Origin: Mycolicibacterium sp. CR10
Lineage (GTDB): Bacteria > Actinomycetota > Actinomycetes > Mycobacteriales > Mycobacteriaceae
NCBI RefSeq assembly: GCF_005222675.1
Contig: NZ_STGE01000031.1
Span: forward strand, 62,001-126,000
Direction of reading: 5' to 3'
Length of the DNA stretch: 64,000 bases
The position numbers and the translations under genes are program-made. Shown one piece after another: positions 24,570 through 35,971 of this stretch. Positions within the stretch are counted from its first letter, which is position 1. The number at the start of each line of letters is the position of its first letter. The notes below the pieces were generated by a model. The model had not been told where the DNA came from, searched no databases, and saw only the letters and a program-made list of their open reading frames with translations.

Positions 24570-25865
24570 TCAGACTGCGTCCGCGGCGAGGTTGTCGAAC
24601 GGCGCCCCGAATTCGCGCACCCGCTGGAAGCCGTTCTTGCGGGCCTGCATCGCGCCTCGGCGGATCAATGCCGCCGTGGCGACGAACCCGGCCTGGTCGG
24701 CCACGACCAACGGGGTGAGCAGCCGGTTGTGCACGTAGGCGAACGACAGGCCGGAGTCCGGATCCGCCCACCCCAGCGATCCCCCGAGCCCGACGTGACC
24801 GAAACCGGGAAGCACACCGGGCAGCGGCAGCCCGTGATAACCCAGGTGGAAGGACAGCGGCATCACCATGCCGTGGTCGAGCCGCAGACTCGGCCTGCCC
24901 ACCAGTGCGGCGGTCGTCTCGCTCGAGAGGAACTGCGTTCCGTCGACGCTCCCGCCGTTGGCAAGTGCGCCGTACATACGCGCCAGCCCACGCGCAGTGG
25001 CCACGCCGTTGGCCGCGGGGATCTCGCTGTCGAGCATCGGAGTGTCGCCCTGCACAAGCGCTTTCACGCCGGGCAGGTACATCGCTCCGAACACCGCCGA
25101 GAACGGCAACGACGCCACCCGGGGGGCCACCAGGTTGAAGATCGGGTTCTGCAGACGGGTCTGCGGTCCGATGATCCGCGCGGCCTGCGTCGGCGCGTTC
25201 ACCGGCGGACGGCCGAGGTGCAGGCCGTCGGTATTCAGCGGCGCCGCCACCTCGGTCCGGATCAGCTCGCGCATCCCCACGCCGGTGATCGCGCGCGCCA
25301 ATCCCGACAAAAGCCAGCCGAAGGTGAACGCGTGGTAGGCGGGCTTGCCGTGCAGCCAGCTGAGCGGGGCCGCGGCGAGCCGCTCTTCCATGGCCAGATG
25401 GTCGAGCATGTCGGCCTTGGTGACGCCGTTGAGTTGCGACAGGCCCGCCCGGTGCCGCAGCGCGTCGCGCACGGTGATCGCCGACTTGCCGTTCGCCCCG
25501 AACTCGGGCCAGTACTCGGCCACCGGAGCGTCGTAGTCGATCAGACCCCTGTCGGCCAGTCGGTGGATGACGGTCGCCGCCACCCCCTTGGTCGCCGAGA
25601 ACACCATCGCGCCGGTGTCGGCGTTCCAGTGTCGATTCCCTCGGCGATCCGACCATCCGGTCCAGATGTCGACGACGGGCTCACCGTCGAGATAGACGGC
25701 CAGGGCACCACCACCGAGGCGTCGCCAGGGGAACATCTGCGCGAAGGCGCGCACCGCGAGCGCGAAGTTCTCGTCGGCAGCGCCCTGAACGCCACGTGGC
25801 AGGGCACCGCCGTCGCTACCGGATGGGATCGCCGCGCTGCGATCCCAGATGTTGACAACCGTCAT
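24570..25865 (-). CDS. lipL: Esterase/lipase of the beta-lactamase fold (LipL-like)
   Basis: A 431-residue serine hydrolase of the class-C beta-lactamase/family VIII esterase group, placed where M. tuberculosis has lipL (Rv1497) beside the meaB gene. The catalytic Ser-Xaa-Xaa-Lys is in MVFSATKGVAATVIHRLADRG (about residue 95) and a downstream Tyr occurs in the APVAEYWPEFG segment. The C-terminal region GVLPGFGHVGLGGSLGWADPDSGLSFAYVHN holds the usual HxG-like KTG substitute. The start ATG at 25865 follows a -10 box TAAATT by 9 nt. It is probably cytosolic or cell-wall-associated without a Sec signal. Confidence 0.9.
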   Translation of the reverse strand: MTVVNIWDRSAAIPSGSDGGALPRGVQGAADENFALAVRAFAQMFPWRRLGGGALAVYLDGEPVVDIWTGWSDRRGNRHWNADTGAMVFSATKGVAATVIHRLADRGLIDYDAPVAEYWPEFGANGKSAITVRDALRHRAGLSQLNGVTKADMLDHLAMEERLAAAPLSWLHGKPAYHAFTFGWLLSGLARAITGVGMRELIRTEVAAPLNTDGLHLGRPPVNAPTQAARIIGPQTRLQNPIFNLVAPRVASLPFSAVFGAMYLPGVKALVQGDTPMLDSEIPAANGVATARGLARMYGALANGGSVDGTQFLSSETTAALVGRPSLRLDHGMVMPLSFHLGYHGLPLPGVLPGFGHVGLGGSLGWADPDSGLSFAYVHNRLLTPLVVADQAGFVATAALIRRGAMQARKNGFQRVREFGAPFDNLAADAV

Positions 25866-25919
25866 AAGGCTTTGAATTTACTCCGGAGCGCGGCAAAGAA
25901 ACCGGGTGTTACCGATTTG

Positions 25920-26915
25920 TTAATCAGCTTTCTCGCGAGGTCGCCTCGCGGCGTCAAGAATCTGCTGCGCAGCAAGCGCCGGCGTCAACTCGCCCTCACG
26001 GACACGGCGTTCGATGTCCGTCCGGATCCGGCGCACCCCGGGGCTGGACAGCACCTCGTCGAGCACCGTGTCGCGGACCATCGACCAGGTCCAATCGACC
26101 TGCTGTTTGCGGCGGCGGGCGTCGAACTCGCCGGCGCCTGTCAGCACCTCTCGATGCTTGAGAACCGTGTCCCAGAGCTCCGTCAGTCCGGTTCCGTTCA
26201 ATGCGCTCATGGTGAGAACCGGCGGGCGCCAAAGGGTTTCACGGGGGTAGATCAGGCGGATGGCGCCGGCGAGCTCTCGCGCCGCCGCCTTGGCCTCCGT
26301 GGCGTGCGCCCCGTCTGCCTTGTTGACCACCACGATGTCGGCGAGTTCGAGCACGCCCTTCTTGATGCCCTGCAGTTGGTCACCCGTGCGCGCGAGGGTG
26401 AGGAACACGAAGGTGTCCACCATGTTGGCTACCGCCACCTCGGACTGACCCACTCCGACCGTCTCCACCAGGATGACGTCGTAACCCGCGGCCTCCAGCA
26501 AAACGATCGTCTCGCGTGTCGCCTTCGCGACCCCGCCGAGTGTCCCCGAGGTCGGCGAGGGCCGGATGTAGGCATCGTCGTGGACTGCGAGCCTCGCCAT
26601 CCGGGTTTTGTCGCCGAGGATAGAGCCGCCGGTCCGGGTCGATGACGGGTCGACCGCGAGCACCGCGACCCGGTGGCCCTGCTCGATCAGATACATCCCG
26701 AGGGCTTCGATGCTGGTCGACTTGCCGACGCCGGGGACCCCGGTGATGCCGACGTGGACTGCGCCGCCCGCCTCGGGCATCAGCTCCAGCAGAAGCTCCT
26801 GGGCGCGCTGCCGGTGGTCGGGGCGAGTGGACTCCACCAGCGTGATCGCCCGCGCCAGAGCCGAGCGGTCACCGTCGCGGACCGCGGCCGCGAGGTCCCT
26901 GACCGATTGAGTCAT
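25920..26915 (-). CDS. meaB: Methylmalonyl-CoA mutase-associated GTPase MeaB
   Basis: A 331-residue G3E-family GTPase (ArgK/MeaB, counterpart of Rv1496) that gates cobalamin loading and protects the methylmalonyl-CoA mutase from inactivation. Motifs are the P-loop GVPGVGKSTSIEALG (about residue 60), the Mg-binding switch AVDPSSTRTGGSILGDKTRM, Walker-B-like LVETVGVGQSEV and the guanine-specificity NKADG. The ATG directly abuts the mutB stop codon with no gap, so mutA-mutB-meaB are one translational unit. Confidence 0.96.
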   Translation of the reverse strand: MTQSVRDLAAAVRDGDRSALARAITLVESTRPDHRQRAQELLLELMPEAGGAVHVGITGVPGVGKSTSIEALGMYLIEQGHRVAVLAVDPSSTRTGGSILGDKTRMARLAVHDDAYIRPSPTSGTLGGVAKATRETIVLLEAAGYDVILVETVGVGQSEVAVANMVDTFVFLTLARTGDQLQGIKKGVLELADIVVVNKADGAHATEAKAAARELAGAIRLIYPRETLWRPPVLTMSALNGTGLTELWDTVLKHREVLTGAGEFDARRRKQQVDWTWSMVRDTVLDEVLSSPGVRRIRTDIERRVREGELTPALAAQQILDAARRPREKAD

Positions 26916-29177
<2,262 letters not shown>

Positions 29178-29178
29178 G

Positions 29179-31071
29179 TCAGGCCCCCAATCGGGTGAGC
29201 AGGGTCGACAGCGCCGCGATCGCATCGATCTTGGCGGTGAGATAGTCGTCCGGTTTCGCTGCGGCGTCGGCGACCGCCTTCTCCGGACCGGCCAGATAGA
29301 CGTGCGAAACACCGGCTGCGCGTGCTGCTTCCACGACCGCGGCGGCCTCCTCGCCGTAGCGGGCGTCGGTTCCGCAGATCACCGCGGCGACGGCACCTCC
29401 CTCTGCGCTGACCGCTGCGGCCACGCCGGTGGCATCCACGGTGCCCGGGTTGACGGCCTCGACCCCACCGGAGGCCAGCAGGTTGGCGGCGAACGTCGTG
29501 CGGATGTTGTGTTCGGCGAGCGGACCCAAGGGCAGCAGCAGTGCGCGTGGGCGGGACCCGTGTGCAGCCAGGTAGGCGTCGGAGCGGTCTCGCAACGCCT
29601 CGAAGGCTGCTCCGTACCGCGCCACCCGCGATTCCGACTCCGAGGGCGGCAGCGGTGCTTCGGTGAGGTTCGGATACTCGTTGACCCCCGTGATGGCGGT
29701 GCGTCGGTGCGCGACGTCGCTGCTCCGACGGTCGCGGACCTCGGCGAGCCGTTCGGCGACGTAGCCGCCCGCCTCGGCGAAGCCGCCCTTGGCCTCGACC
29801 TCACGGAAGTGGGTCCAGGCCTGCTCGGCCAGGCCGCGCGTCAGATCCTCGATGAACCACGAGCCCCCGCCGGGGTCGAGTACCCGGCCAATATGCGACT
29901 CCTCAAGCAGCAACAGCTGCGTGTTGCGTGCCATCCTGCGCGCGAAAGTGGTTGCCACACCGGGCAATCCACCGGGAATCGCACTGTCGAAGGTGTGGAC
30001 GCCGACAGTGTCGGCTCCCCCGACCCCCGCCGCGAATGCGGCAAGTGTGGTGCGGAGCATGTTCACCCATGGATCGCGCTGCGCCATCATCGGCCTCGAC
30101 GTGACGGCGTGGACGGTGGCCGCTCCGGCGTCGGGGGCACCGACCACCTCGGCGACCCTGGCCCAGAGTTGGCGCGCAGCACGCAATTTGGCGATCGTCA
30201 TGAACTGATCGTCGTCCGCGGCGAAGCGGAAGCTGATCTGCTTGAGCGCGTCCGCCGTCTCGACGCCGTGCTGGGTCAGCATGCGCAGGTAGGCGACGCC
30301 GGCGGCGATGGCGGCCGCGAGCTCCCACGACGCGCTGGCGCCCAGATCGTGGAAGGCCGCACCATCGACGGTGATCGCGCGAACGCCGCCGTCGTAGTCG
30401 ACGACCCTGGCGGCGGTTGCCACCACGTCCTCCACCGAAGGTGCGGATCTGCCCGAGAACGAAGTCGTCAGCGGATCGCCGCCGAGATCGACGGAGAGCC
30501 GGGCACGCCGTTCGCCGTCGAGGTCGGCGACCAGCGCCAGCACCGCATCCGCCGCGGCGGCGTAGTCCGCGCCCGCGTCGAGGATCACCGGGACGAGCTC
30601 GAGGAACACTCCCTCGAGCAGCCGGTCCAGCTCTCCCGCGGCGACGCCGTCCGACCCATCCCCCGTCGCTTCGCTCGCCCCGCTGCCGACGCGCAGCACC
30701 AGCGCGCTGGTGCCCTCGGTCAGCGCGTTCAGCACAGTCCCGTTGCCGTCCTGCGCGTCCTGCCGGCCAGGCAGCGGGAACGTCTCCGCCACCTTCCATC
30801 CCGACTTCACGTCGCGCTGTGCATCGCCACCGCGGACAAACGGCCAGCTTCCGGGCAGCGGCGGTTCTGGTTGGCTGTCCAAGATGGTGTATAGCGGGCG
30901 GATCGGAAAGCCCTCGTACGTCGGCGAATCGAGGAGCTGCTCGGGTTCGGCGCCCAGTTCGGCGGGATCCTTGCGGCGGCTCTTGGCAAGCACTCCGGCC
31001 ACGGCCGTGCGCCACTGCTCTCGATCGGACTCAGCAACGCTGAGTCGGGTACTGGACCCCTGTTCAGACAC
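29179..31071 (-). CDS. mutA: Methylmalonyl-CoA mutase small subunit MutA
   Basis: The 630-residue structural beta subunit of the mutase heterodimer. It parallels MutB across the barrel (GFPIRPLYT, RMARNTQLLLLEESHIGRVLDPGGGSWFIEDLT) but lacks the DxHxxG cobalamin motif in its C-terminal Rossmann domain, as expected for MutA. The GTG at 31071 is preferred to an in-frame TTG at 31107 because GGGAG lies six nt upstream and the protein then starts at the usual point. It is divergent from the TVP38 gene. Confidence 0.95.
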   Translation of the reverse strand: MSEQGSSTRLSVAESDREQWRTAVAGVLAKSRRKDPAELGAEPEQLLDSPTYEGFPIRPLYTILDSQPEPPLPGSWPFVRGGDAQRDVKSGWKVAETFPLPGRQDAQDGNGTVLNALTEGTSALVLRVGSGASEATGDGSDGVAAGELDRLLEGVFLELVPVILDAGADYAAAADAVLALVADLDGERRARLSVDLGGDPLTTSFSGRSAPSVEDVVATAARVVDYDGGVRAITVDGAAFHDLGASASWELAAAIAAGVAYLRMLTQHGVETADALKQISFRFAADDDQFMTIAKLRAARQLWARVAEVVGAPDAGAATVHAVTSRPMMAQRDPWVNMLRTTLAAFAAGVGGADTVGVHTFDSAIPGGLPGVATTFARRMARNTQLLLLEESHIGRVLDPGGGSWFIEDLTRGLAEQAWTHFREVEAKGGFAEAGGYVAERLAEVRDRRSSDVAHRRTAITGVNEYPNLTEAPLPPSESESRVARYGAAFEALRDRSDAYLAAHGSRPRALLLPLGPLAEHNIRTTFAANLLASGGVEAVNPGTVDATGVAAAVSAEGGAVAAVICGTDARYGEEAAAVVEAARAAGVSHVYLAGPEKAVADAAAKPDDYLTAKIDAIAALSTLLTRLGA

Positions 31072-31211
31072 CGGCAGCTCCCATTGATGCAGCGTGTGGC
31101 TTGACAACTGTCCATCAGGCTAAATGATGCGGATCACGCCAGCGTGCGCCGGTCGGGCGACTCGTCATGCCGATCACAGCCCGATGACAAGAGGTGTTTG
31201 CCCTCGACCCG

Positions 31212-31217
31212 TACTGT
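31212..31217 (+). promoter_or_regulatory. -10 box for the TVP38 gene
   Basis: TACTGT ends 8 nt before the GTG at 31226, placing transcription start at the start codon. No good -35 is seen at the usual distance. Confidence 0.45.
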
Positions 31218-31225
31218 GGGTAGAC

Positions 31226-31966
31226 GTGAAAACCGTCGTCAGCACGCTGCGCACCGTTCGCGCCTCGGCGGTTGCCACGGTGCGGACGGTTCCCAAACGA
31301 CGGTTCGCGGCCATCTCGACCGCGATTGTGATCCTCGTCGCAGTTGCGGTGCTGGTTCCGTTGCCGACCGCCGTCCAGCTTCGCGACTGGGCCACGTCAG
31401 TGGGCCCGTGGTTCCCACTGGCGTTTCTCGCCGCGCACATCGTCATCACGGTGTTCCCGTTTCCGCGAACCGTGTTCACGCTGGCGGCGGGTCTGCTGTT
31501 CGGCCCCTACCTGGGGGTGCCGATAGCAGTTCTCGCCAGCACCGTGAGTGCGGTGATCGCTCTACTGCTGGTGCGTGCAGTGGGGTGGCGGGTGGACCAA
31601 CTGGTCACACACCCGCGCCTGGAAGCGGTGAACGCACGGCTCGCCGACCGTGGCTGGCCGACCGTGCTGTCGATGCGCCTGATACCCGCCGTCCCGTTTT
31701 CGGTGCTGAACTACGCGGCGGGCTCGTCCGCGGTCCGGCTGCTGCCGTACACGCTGGCGACCTTCGTCGGCCTGCTCCCCGGCACCGCAGCGATCGTCAT
31801 CCTCGGCGACGCGCTCACCGGCAACGTCAGTCCGCTGCTTTTCCTGGTCTCGTTGACCACGGCGAGCCTCGGCGTGGCGGGGCTTGTCTACGAGGTCCGC
31901 ACACACCGCCGCGCGTCCGACGACCAACCGGCGGACTCGTCGGAGCCGGTGATCACCGCCGGCTGA
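31226..31966 (+). CDS. TVP38/TMEM64-family (DedA-like) membrane protein
   Basis: A 246-residue integral membrane protein of the VTT/TVP38 family, counterpart of Rv1491c. About six helices are visible; the family signatures are the re-entrant loop VFPFPRTVFTLAAGLLFGPYLG and the second loop RLIPAVPFSVLNYAAGSS with GLLPGTAAIVILGDAL. DedA/VTT proteins flip or scramble lipids, or exchange ions, across the membrane; no substrate is fixed here. The GTG start is supported by a -10 box 8 nt upstream. The 3' end overlaps the converging DoxX-like gene by 14 bp. Confidence 0.9.
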   Translation: MKTVVSTLRTVRASAVATVRTVPKRRFAAISTAIVILVAVAVLVPLPTAVQLRDWATSVGPWFPLAFLAAHIVITVFPFPRTVFTLAAGLLFGPYLGVPIAVLASTVSAVIALLLVRAVGWRVDQLVTHPRLEAVNARLADRGWPTVLSMRLIPAVPFSVLNYAAGSSAVRLLPYTLATFVGLLPGTAAIVILGDALTGNVSPLLFLVSLTTASLGVAGLVYEVRTHRRASDDQPADSSEPVITAG

Positions 31967-32315
31967 CCGACGGGCCCTTCACCGTCATCGCCGCATACAG
32001 GGCGAGAAACGACGATGCTGCAGCGAGACCGGGGCTCCAGTCCCTGGCCTTGATGTGGAACCCGACCGCCAGCACGAAGTAGACGGTCAGCATCAACGTG
32101 GTGAGCCGCGCCAATCCAGGGAACCGGTACACCGACAGCAGGCCGATGGCCGAGGCGACCTTCACGAACGGGATGAGTGGCCGCAGTTCCGGCGCCAGGC
32201 CCACGTCGTCGAACGCCTTCTCGATGGGCGCGATCGGCACCGCGCAGGCGACCGCGTCGCCCGCCTGAAGCGCGGCGAGCGCCGCGTAGATCCGCGGCGA
32301 CGTCAACCCGCTCAT
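31953..32315 (-). CDS. DoxX-like four-helix membrane protein
   Basis: A 120-residue protein with four hydrophobic segments: YAALAALQAGDAVACAVPI, VKVASAIGLLSVYRF, LTTLMLTVYFVLAVGFHI and ASSFLALYAAMTV. The topology and the short FVKVASAIGLL-type middle helix fit the DoxX/DUF-type small membrane proteins; the role is unknown. The ATG overlaps the stop of the SPFH gene (ATGA), so it is the last gene of the NfeD-SPFH operon. Confidence 0.82.
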   Translation of the reverse strand: MSGLTSPRIYAALAALQAGDAVACAVPIAPIEKAFDDVGLAPELRPLIPFVKVASAIGLLSVYRFPGLARLTTLMLTVYFVLAVGFHIKARDWSPGLAAASSFLALYAAMTVKGPSVSRR

Positions 32316-33535
32316 TGATCCGGGGCGCCGTGCCGCGGCGGCGGCGCCTGCTGCCGGGAGTAGTCGGTCACCGGCGGCTGCGCCTGCTGCGACAGCGGCG
32401 CGTACTGCGGCGGCGCATCGAGGGACCCTGCCACCGGGGTACGTGCCTCGGCCACCGCCTGGGCGACCGCCTGCGCGATCTCGGGGTCGGTCTTCGTGTT
32501 GAACCACTCGGCCACCTCGGCGGAGTCGTCCTCCGGCTTGGGCAGGTTCTCCTCGACCGGCGACGGCTGGTACCGGAACACCCCATCCTCGCCCGGGGCG
32601 CCCAGCATCTTGGTGAACCCCTGCAGCGCCGTACCGAAGTCGCTCGGCACCAGCCACACCTTGTTGGCTTCGCCCTTGGCCATCAGCGGCAGCGTCTGCA
32701 GGTACTGGTAGGCCAGCATCTCCGGCGTCGGGCGGCCGGCCTTGATTGCCGCGAACGTCTTCTCGATCGCCTTGGCCTGACCTTGGGCCTGCAGGTACGA
32801 CGCCGCACGCTCGCCCTGGGCGCGCAGCATCCGGGACTGCCGGTCGGCCTCGGCGGCGAGGATGGCGGCCTGCTTTGCGCCCTCGGCGGACAGGATCTGG
32901 GCCTGCTTCTGGCCTTCTGCCTGCTTGATGGACGCCTCCCGATTACCTTCCGCGGTCAGGATCATCGCGCGCTTCTCGCGGTCGGCGCGCATCTGCTTTT
33001 CCATCGAGTCCTGGATCGACGGCGGCGGGTCGATGCTGCGAAGTTCGACCCGGGCCACCCGCAGGCCCCACCGGCCGGTGGCCTCGTCCAGCACGCCGCG
33101 CAGCTGGCCGTTGATCTGGTCGCGCGACGTGAGCGCCTGCTCGAGTGTCATCCCGCCGACCACGTTGCGCAGGGTGGTGGTGGTCAGCTGCTCGACGCCG
33201 ACGATGTAATTGCTGATCTGGTAGACCGCGGCCTGCGGGTTGGTGACCTGGAAGTACACCACCGTGTCGATGTTGACCGTGAGGTTGTCCTCGGTGATCA
33301 CCGGCTGCGGCGGGAACGACACCACCCGCTCACGCAGGTCCACCCTCGCCCGAATCTTGTCAACGAACGGCAGCAGCAGCGTCAGCTGGCCCGACACCGT
33401 CTTGCTGTAGCGACCCAGCCGCTCGATGACCGCGGCCTCGGCCTGCGGGATCACCTTGACCGACTTGGCCACCACGATCACGGCGAAGACAATCAACACG
33501 GCCAGCAGTACCAACCCTGCGACAGCACCCTCCAC
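32312..33535 (-). CDS. SPFH/band-7 membrane protein (stomatin/QmcA-like)
   Basis: A 407-residue membrane-scaffold protein, counterpart of Rv1488. One N-terminal helix (GLVLLAVLIVFAVIVVAKSV) is followed by the SPFH domain (PQAEAAVIERLGRYSKT, VDLRERVVSFPPQPVITEDN, NYIVGVEQLTTTTLRNVVGGMTLEQAL) and a long coiled coil rich in Ala/Glu/Arg/Gln (about residues 175-270). The C-terminal 100 residues are Pro/Gln-rich and disordered. SPFH proteins form ring-like cages and work with NfeD partners; the NfeD gene lies 13 bp upstream in the same operon. GTG start. Confidence 0.94.
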   Translation of the reverse strand: MEGAVAGLVLLAVLIVFAVIVVAKSVKVIPQAEAAVIERLGRYSKTVSGQLTLLLPFVDKIRARVDLRERVVSFPPQPVITEDNLTVNIDTVVYFQVTNPQAAVYQISNYIVGVEQLTTTTLRNVVGGMTLEQALTSRDQINGQLRGVLDEATGRWGLRVARVELRSIDPPPSIQDSMEKQMRADREKRAMILTAEGNREASIKQAEGQKQAQILSAEGAKQAAILAAEADRQSRMLRAQGERAASYLQAQGQAKAIEKTFAAIKAGRPTPEMLAYQYLQTLPLMAKGEANKVWLVPSDFGTALQGFTKMLGAPGEDGVFRYQPSPVEENLPKPEDDSAEVAEWFNTKTDPEIAQAVAQAVAEARTPVAGSLDAPPQYAPLSQQAQPPVTDYSRQQAPPPRHGAPDQ

Positions 33536-33548
33536 GACGAACCCTTTC

Positions 33549-33983
33549 TCAGACGAGCTTGGAGACGACCGCGGTGGCGCCGTCGATGTGGACGACGGTC
33601 ACCTGATCGCCGGTTTCGTAGATATCGTTCTCGTTGTACGGCCGCGCGGTCCACACTTCGCCGTCGAGCTTGACCTGACCTTCGTGACGCGCGACCCGGT
33701 CGAGCACCACAGCGCTCTTGCCCTCCAAAGCCTTGGGACGCTCCTGCAGACCAGGACCGGATCTGAGCTTGCGCTGCAGCGCTGGGCGCACTCCCACCAG
33801 AAGCAGCACCGAAAACACCAGGAACACCAGGCCGTCGGCCCAGATCGGCCAGTCGAGTAGCCAGCTGGAACCCGCAGCGGCGAGCGCCCCGCCACTGAGC
33901 ATGAGCAGGAACAGGTCACCGGTCAGCGCCTCGGCGCCGGCGAGGGCCAGTGCTGCGATCAGCCAGATCAGCGGAACAGGCAT
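33549..33983 (-). CDS. NfeD-family membrane protein
   Basis: A 144-residue short NfeD protein (Rv1487-like). Three to four hydrophobic helices (LIWLIAALALAGAEALTGDLFLLML and VFLVFSVLLLVGV) are followed by a soluble OB-fold domain ending GEVWTARPYNENDIYETGDQVTVVHIDGATAVVSKLV. NfeD OB domains partner with SPFH proteins at the membrane, and the SPFH gene follows after 13 bp. ATG start. Confidence 0.93.
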   Translation of the reverse strand: MPVPLIWLIAALALAGAEALTGDLFLLMLSGGALAAAGSSWLLDWPIWADGLVFLVFSVLLLVGVRPALQRKLRSGPGLQERPKALEGKSAVVLDRVARHEGQVKLDGEVWTARPYNENDIYETGDQVTVVHIDGATAVVSKLV

Positions 33984-34027
33984 GACTCGAGCCTAGCGCG
34001 CAGCCGACTCCACGCGCGGCTAACAAC

Positions 34028-34033
34028 TACACT
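34028..34033 (+). promoter_or_regulatory. -10 box for the Rv1486c-like gene
   Basis: TACACT ends 9 nt before the ATG at 34043, giving a leader of only 2-3 nt. Confidence 0.4.
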
Positions 34034-34042
34034 GCCAGCATC

Positions 34043-34912
34043 ATGTGGTGCCCAAGTGTTTCGCTGTCCGTATGGGCCAACGCCTGGCTGGCCGGTTCAG
34101 CCGCGCCCGACGATGTCCTGGATGCGTTATCCCAGTGGACGCCAAGACATTCGGCGACCGCCTACGATGCCCTCGCAGCCGATCGCACCGGCCTGCCCTG
34201 GCCGGACCTCGACGATGCCGGCGCCGTGTCCCTGCTGCAGACCATGCGCACCGCGGCCAGGGCGGCGTCGGCGCAACCTGCGATCGCACTGGCGCTGCCG
34301 GTACCCGGGGATGTCCGGGGGCTGCCCCCGAACACCCAGTTCGGCCGCGACGCCATCGCGGCGGGTGAGGCGATCATCGTCGGCCCGCCGGACGCCGCGA
34401 TCGGGCTGGTTCCCGATTTCGAGTACCCGGACTCGTCGGAGACCGACGGGGAGTTCGACTTCGACCTCGACTTCGAACCGGAGTTGTGTGCGCTGTCGTG
34501 GACCGCGTACTCGCTGTCCTCGGCTCCTGTGCCCGAGCATGTGGATCTCGGTGACGCCGAGTACACGCTGCGCGACGCGGTGCGCTCGGCGGCCGATGCG
34601 CTCGGCGCGCTGCGCGCAGGCGCCCCCGGGGGCGAGGTTGCCGATCCGCGCAGGCTCGTCGAGCAGGTGCTCGACTCCACACGCGCACATCGAATCCCCG
34701 ACCACGCACCGACGCGGGCGGTGCGCGTCCTGGAGAACGCGGCACACGTCGATGCGATCATCGCCGTCAGCTCCGGGCTCATCCCGAGTGGACTGCAGAG
34801 TTCCTCGGAGGTTCAGCTCGCCAGCGAGGCGCTGCGCCCGCTGACGTCGGTCGTCCGCTCGGCGCGCCTCGCCGCGGTCACCTCGATCCTCCAATCCGCC
34901 TGGCGCTCTTAG
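34043..34912 (+). CDS. Conserved mycobacterial hypothetical protein (Rv1486c-like)
   Basis: A 289-residue protein known in mycobacteria by position next to hemH but without assigned function. It is acidic, with a striking stretch YPDSSETDGEFDFDLDFEPEL near residue 140, and mostly helical with Ala/Arg-rich segments. No signal peptide, membrane helix or metal-binding motif is clear. Codon use is typical. It converges with hemH, leaving 3 bp between stops. Confidence 0.85.
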   Translation: MWCPSVSLSVWANAWLAGSAAPDDVLDALSQWTPRHSATAYDALAADRTGLPWPDLDDAGAVSLLQTMRTAARAASAQPAIALALPVPGDVRGLPPNTQFGRDAIAAGEAIIVGPPDAAIGLVPDFEYPDSSETDGEFDFDLDFEPELCALSWTAYSLSSAPVPEHVDLGDAEYTLRDAVRSAADALGALRAGAPGGEVADPRRLVEQVLDSTRAHRIPDHAPTRAVRVLENAAHVDAIIAVSSGLIPSGLQSSSEVQLASEALRPLTSVVRSARLAAVTSILQSAWRS

Positions 34913-34915
34913 TCG

Positions 34916-35941
34916 TCAGCCGGAGGAGCATGCGGGGGTACACAGTTGCCCGTTGACGCTGCAGCCGTAGCCCGGCACCGCGTCGACTCCCCCGGCTCTG
35001 ACGGCAGGCACACCGAGGCGCATCTCGTCGATCAGGTCGACGACGAGCGCAGCGAAGCGTGGCTGCGCGTTCGGCGTCGAGGCCCGAGCGAAGGCGATCC
35101 CGGCTTCGGCGGCCTGTGCGGCCAATTCGTTGTCGAGGTCCCAGACCACCTCGATGTGGTCGGCGACGAAACCGACCGGGCAGACGATCACCGCCCTGGT
35201 GCCCGCCTGGGCCAACGACGTCAGATGATCGCCGACGTCGGGCTCCAGCCACGGCACCTGTGGAGGACCGGACCGGGACTGCCACACCTGGTCGTACTCC
35301 TGGTAGCCGGCTGCCGCGGCCACCAGTGCGGAGGTGTAGCCGACCTGACGCTCGTACAGATCCGGTCCGCACCTCGAGGCGGCGCGCAGCGGGATCGAGT
35401 GCGCCGTGAACACCAGGCGGGCGTCACCGCGCACCGACTCCGGCAGGGTCGCTGCGGCGGCGCGGATGGCGTCGGCGAACATCTCCACCAACAGCGGATG
35501 ATCGAAGTACTGCCTCAGCTTCGTCAGCTCTGGTGCGTCGGGACCAGCCGAGGTTCGGCCGCGCGCGATGTCTTCCTGATACTGGGTGCAGCCAGAATAG
35601 CCGCCCCAGGCCGACGTCGAGAACACGGCGGCACGCCGAATGCCGTTGTCCCGCATCTGCGCAACCGCGTCCTCGACGTAGGGCTCCCAGTTCCGGTTGC
35701 CGAAGTAGACGGGCAGGTCCATACCGCGGCGTGCCAGCTCCGCTTCGATCGCGACGACGAGTTCGCGGTTGATTCCGTTGATCGGCGACACCCCGCCGAA
35801 ATGCAGATAGTGCTCGGCGACGGCGGCCAGCCGCTCGGTGGGGATTCCCCGACCCCGAGTGACGTTCTCGAGAAACGGCATGACCTGCTCGGGACCCTCG
35901 GGGCCTCCGAAGGACAGAAGCAGCAGGGCGTCAAAGCTCAC
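34916..35941 (-). CDS. hemH: Ferrochelatase (coproporphyrin III type)
   Basis: The enzyme inserts Fe2+ into the porphyrin; in actinobacteria this is coproporphyrin III on the coproporphyrin-dependent route to heme. The 341-residue protein has LLLSFGGPEGPEQVMPFLENV at the start, the catalytic His in FTAHSIPL, and the conserved PVGFVADHIEVVWDLDNE. Cysteines in RCGPDLY and the C-terminal GYGCSVNGQLCTPAC fit the [2Fe-2S] cluster of mycobacterial ferrochelatase. The GTG at 35941 gives the family N-terminus; an ATG at 35998 would add residues encoded by the inhA end and a repeat copy, so I did not use it. Confidence 0.93.
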   Translation of the reverse strand: MSFDALLLLSFGGPEGPEQVMPFLENVTRGRGIPTERLAAVAEHYLHFGGVSPINGINRELVVAIEAELARRGMDLPVYFGNRNWEPYVEDAVAQMRDNGIRRAAVFSTSAWGGYSGCTQYQEDIARGRTSAGPDAPELTKLRQYFDHPLLVEMFADAIRAAAATLPESVRGDARLVFTAHSIPLRAASRCGPDLYERQVGYTSALVAAAAGYQEYDQVWQSRSGPPQVPWLEPDVGDHLTSLAQAGTRAVIVCPVGFVADHIEVVWDLDNELAAQAAEAGIAFARASTPNAQPRFAALVVDLIDEMRLGVPAVRAGGVDAVPGYGCSVNGQLCTPACSSG

Positions 35942-35950
35942 GGCAGTCGG

Positions 35951-35971
35951 CTCTTCGCGCACGCACTCATC
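35951..35971 (-). repeat. Degenerate copy of the 21-bp dispersed repeat (inhA/hemH)
   Basis: Plus-strand CTCTTCGCGCACGCACTCAT plus C matches the ilvA core at about 17 of 21 positions. On the minus strand it begins inside the inhA TGA stop and lies just before hemH. Read in the hemH frame it would encode DECVREE, close to the DERLREE of ilvA. Confidence 0.6.

Noticed and set aside
24537..26645. A 702-codon open frame on the plus strand over lipL and meaB
   Set aside because: It is the antisense shadow of lipL; the composition is Arg/His/Gly-rich and no domain is visible.
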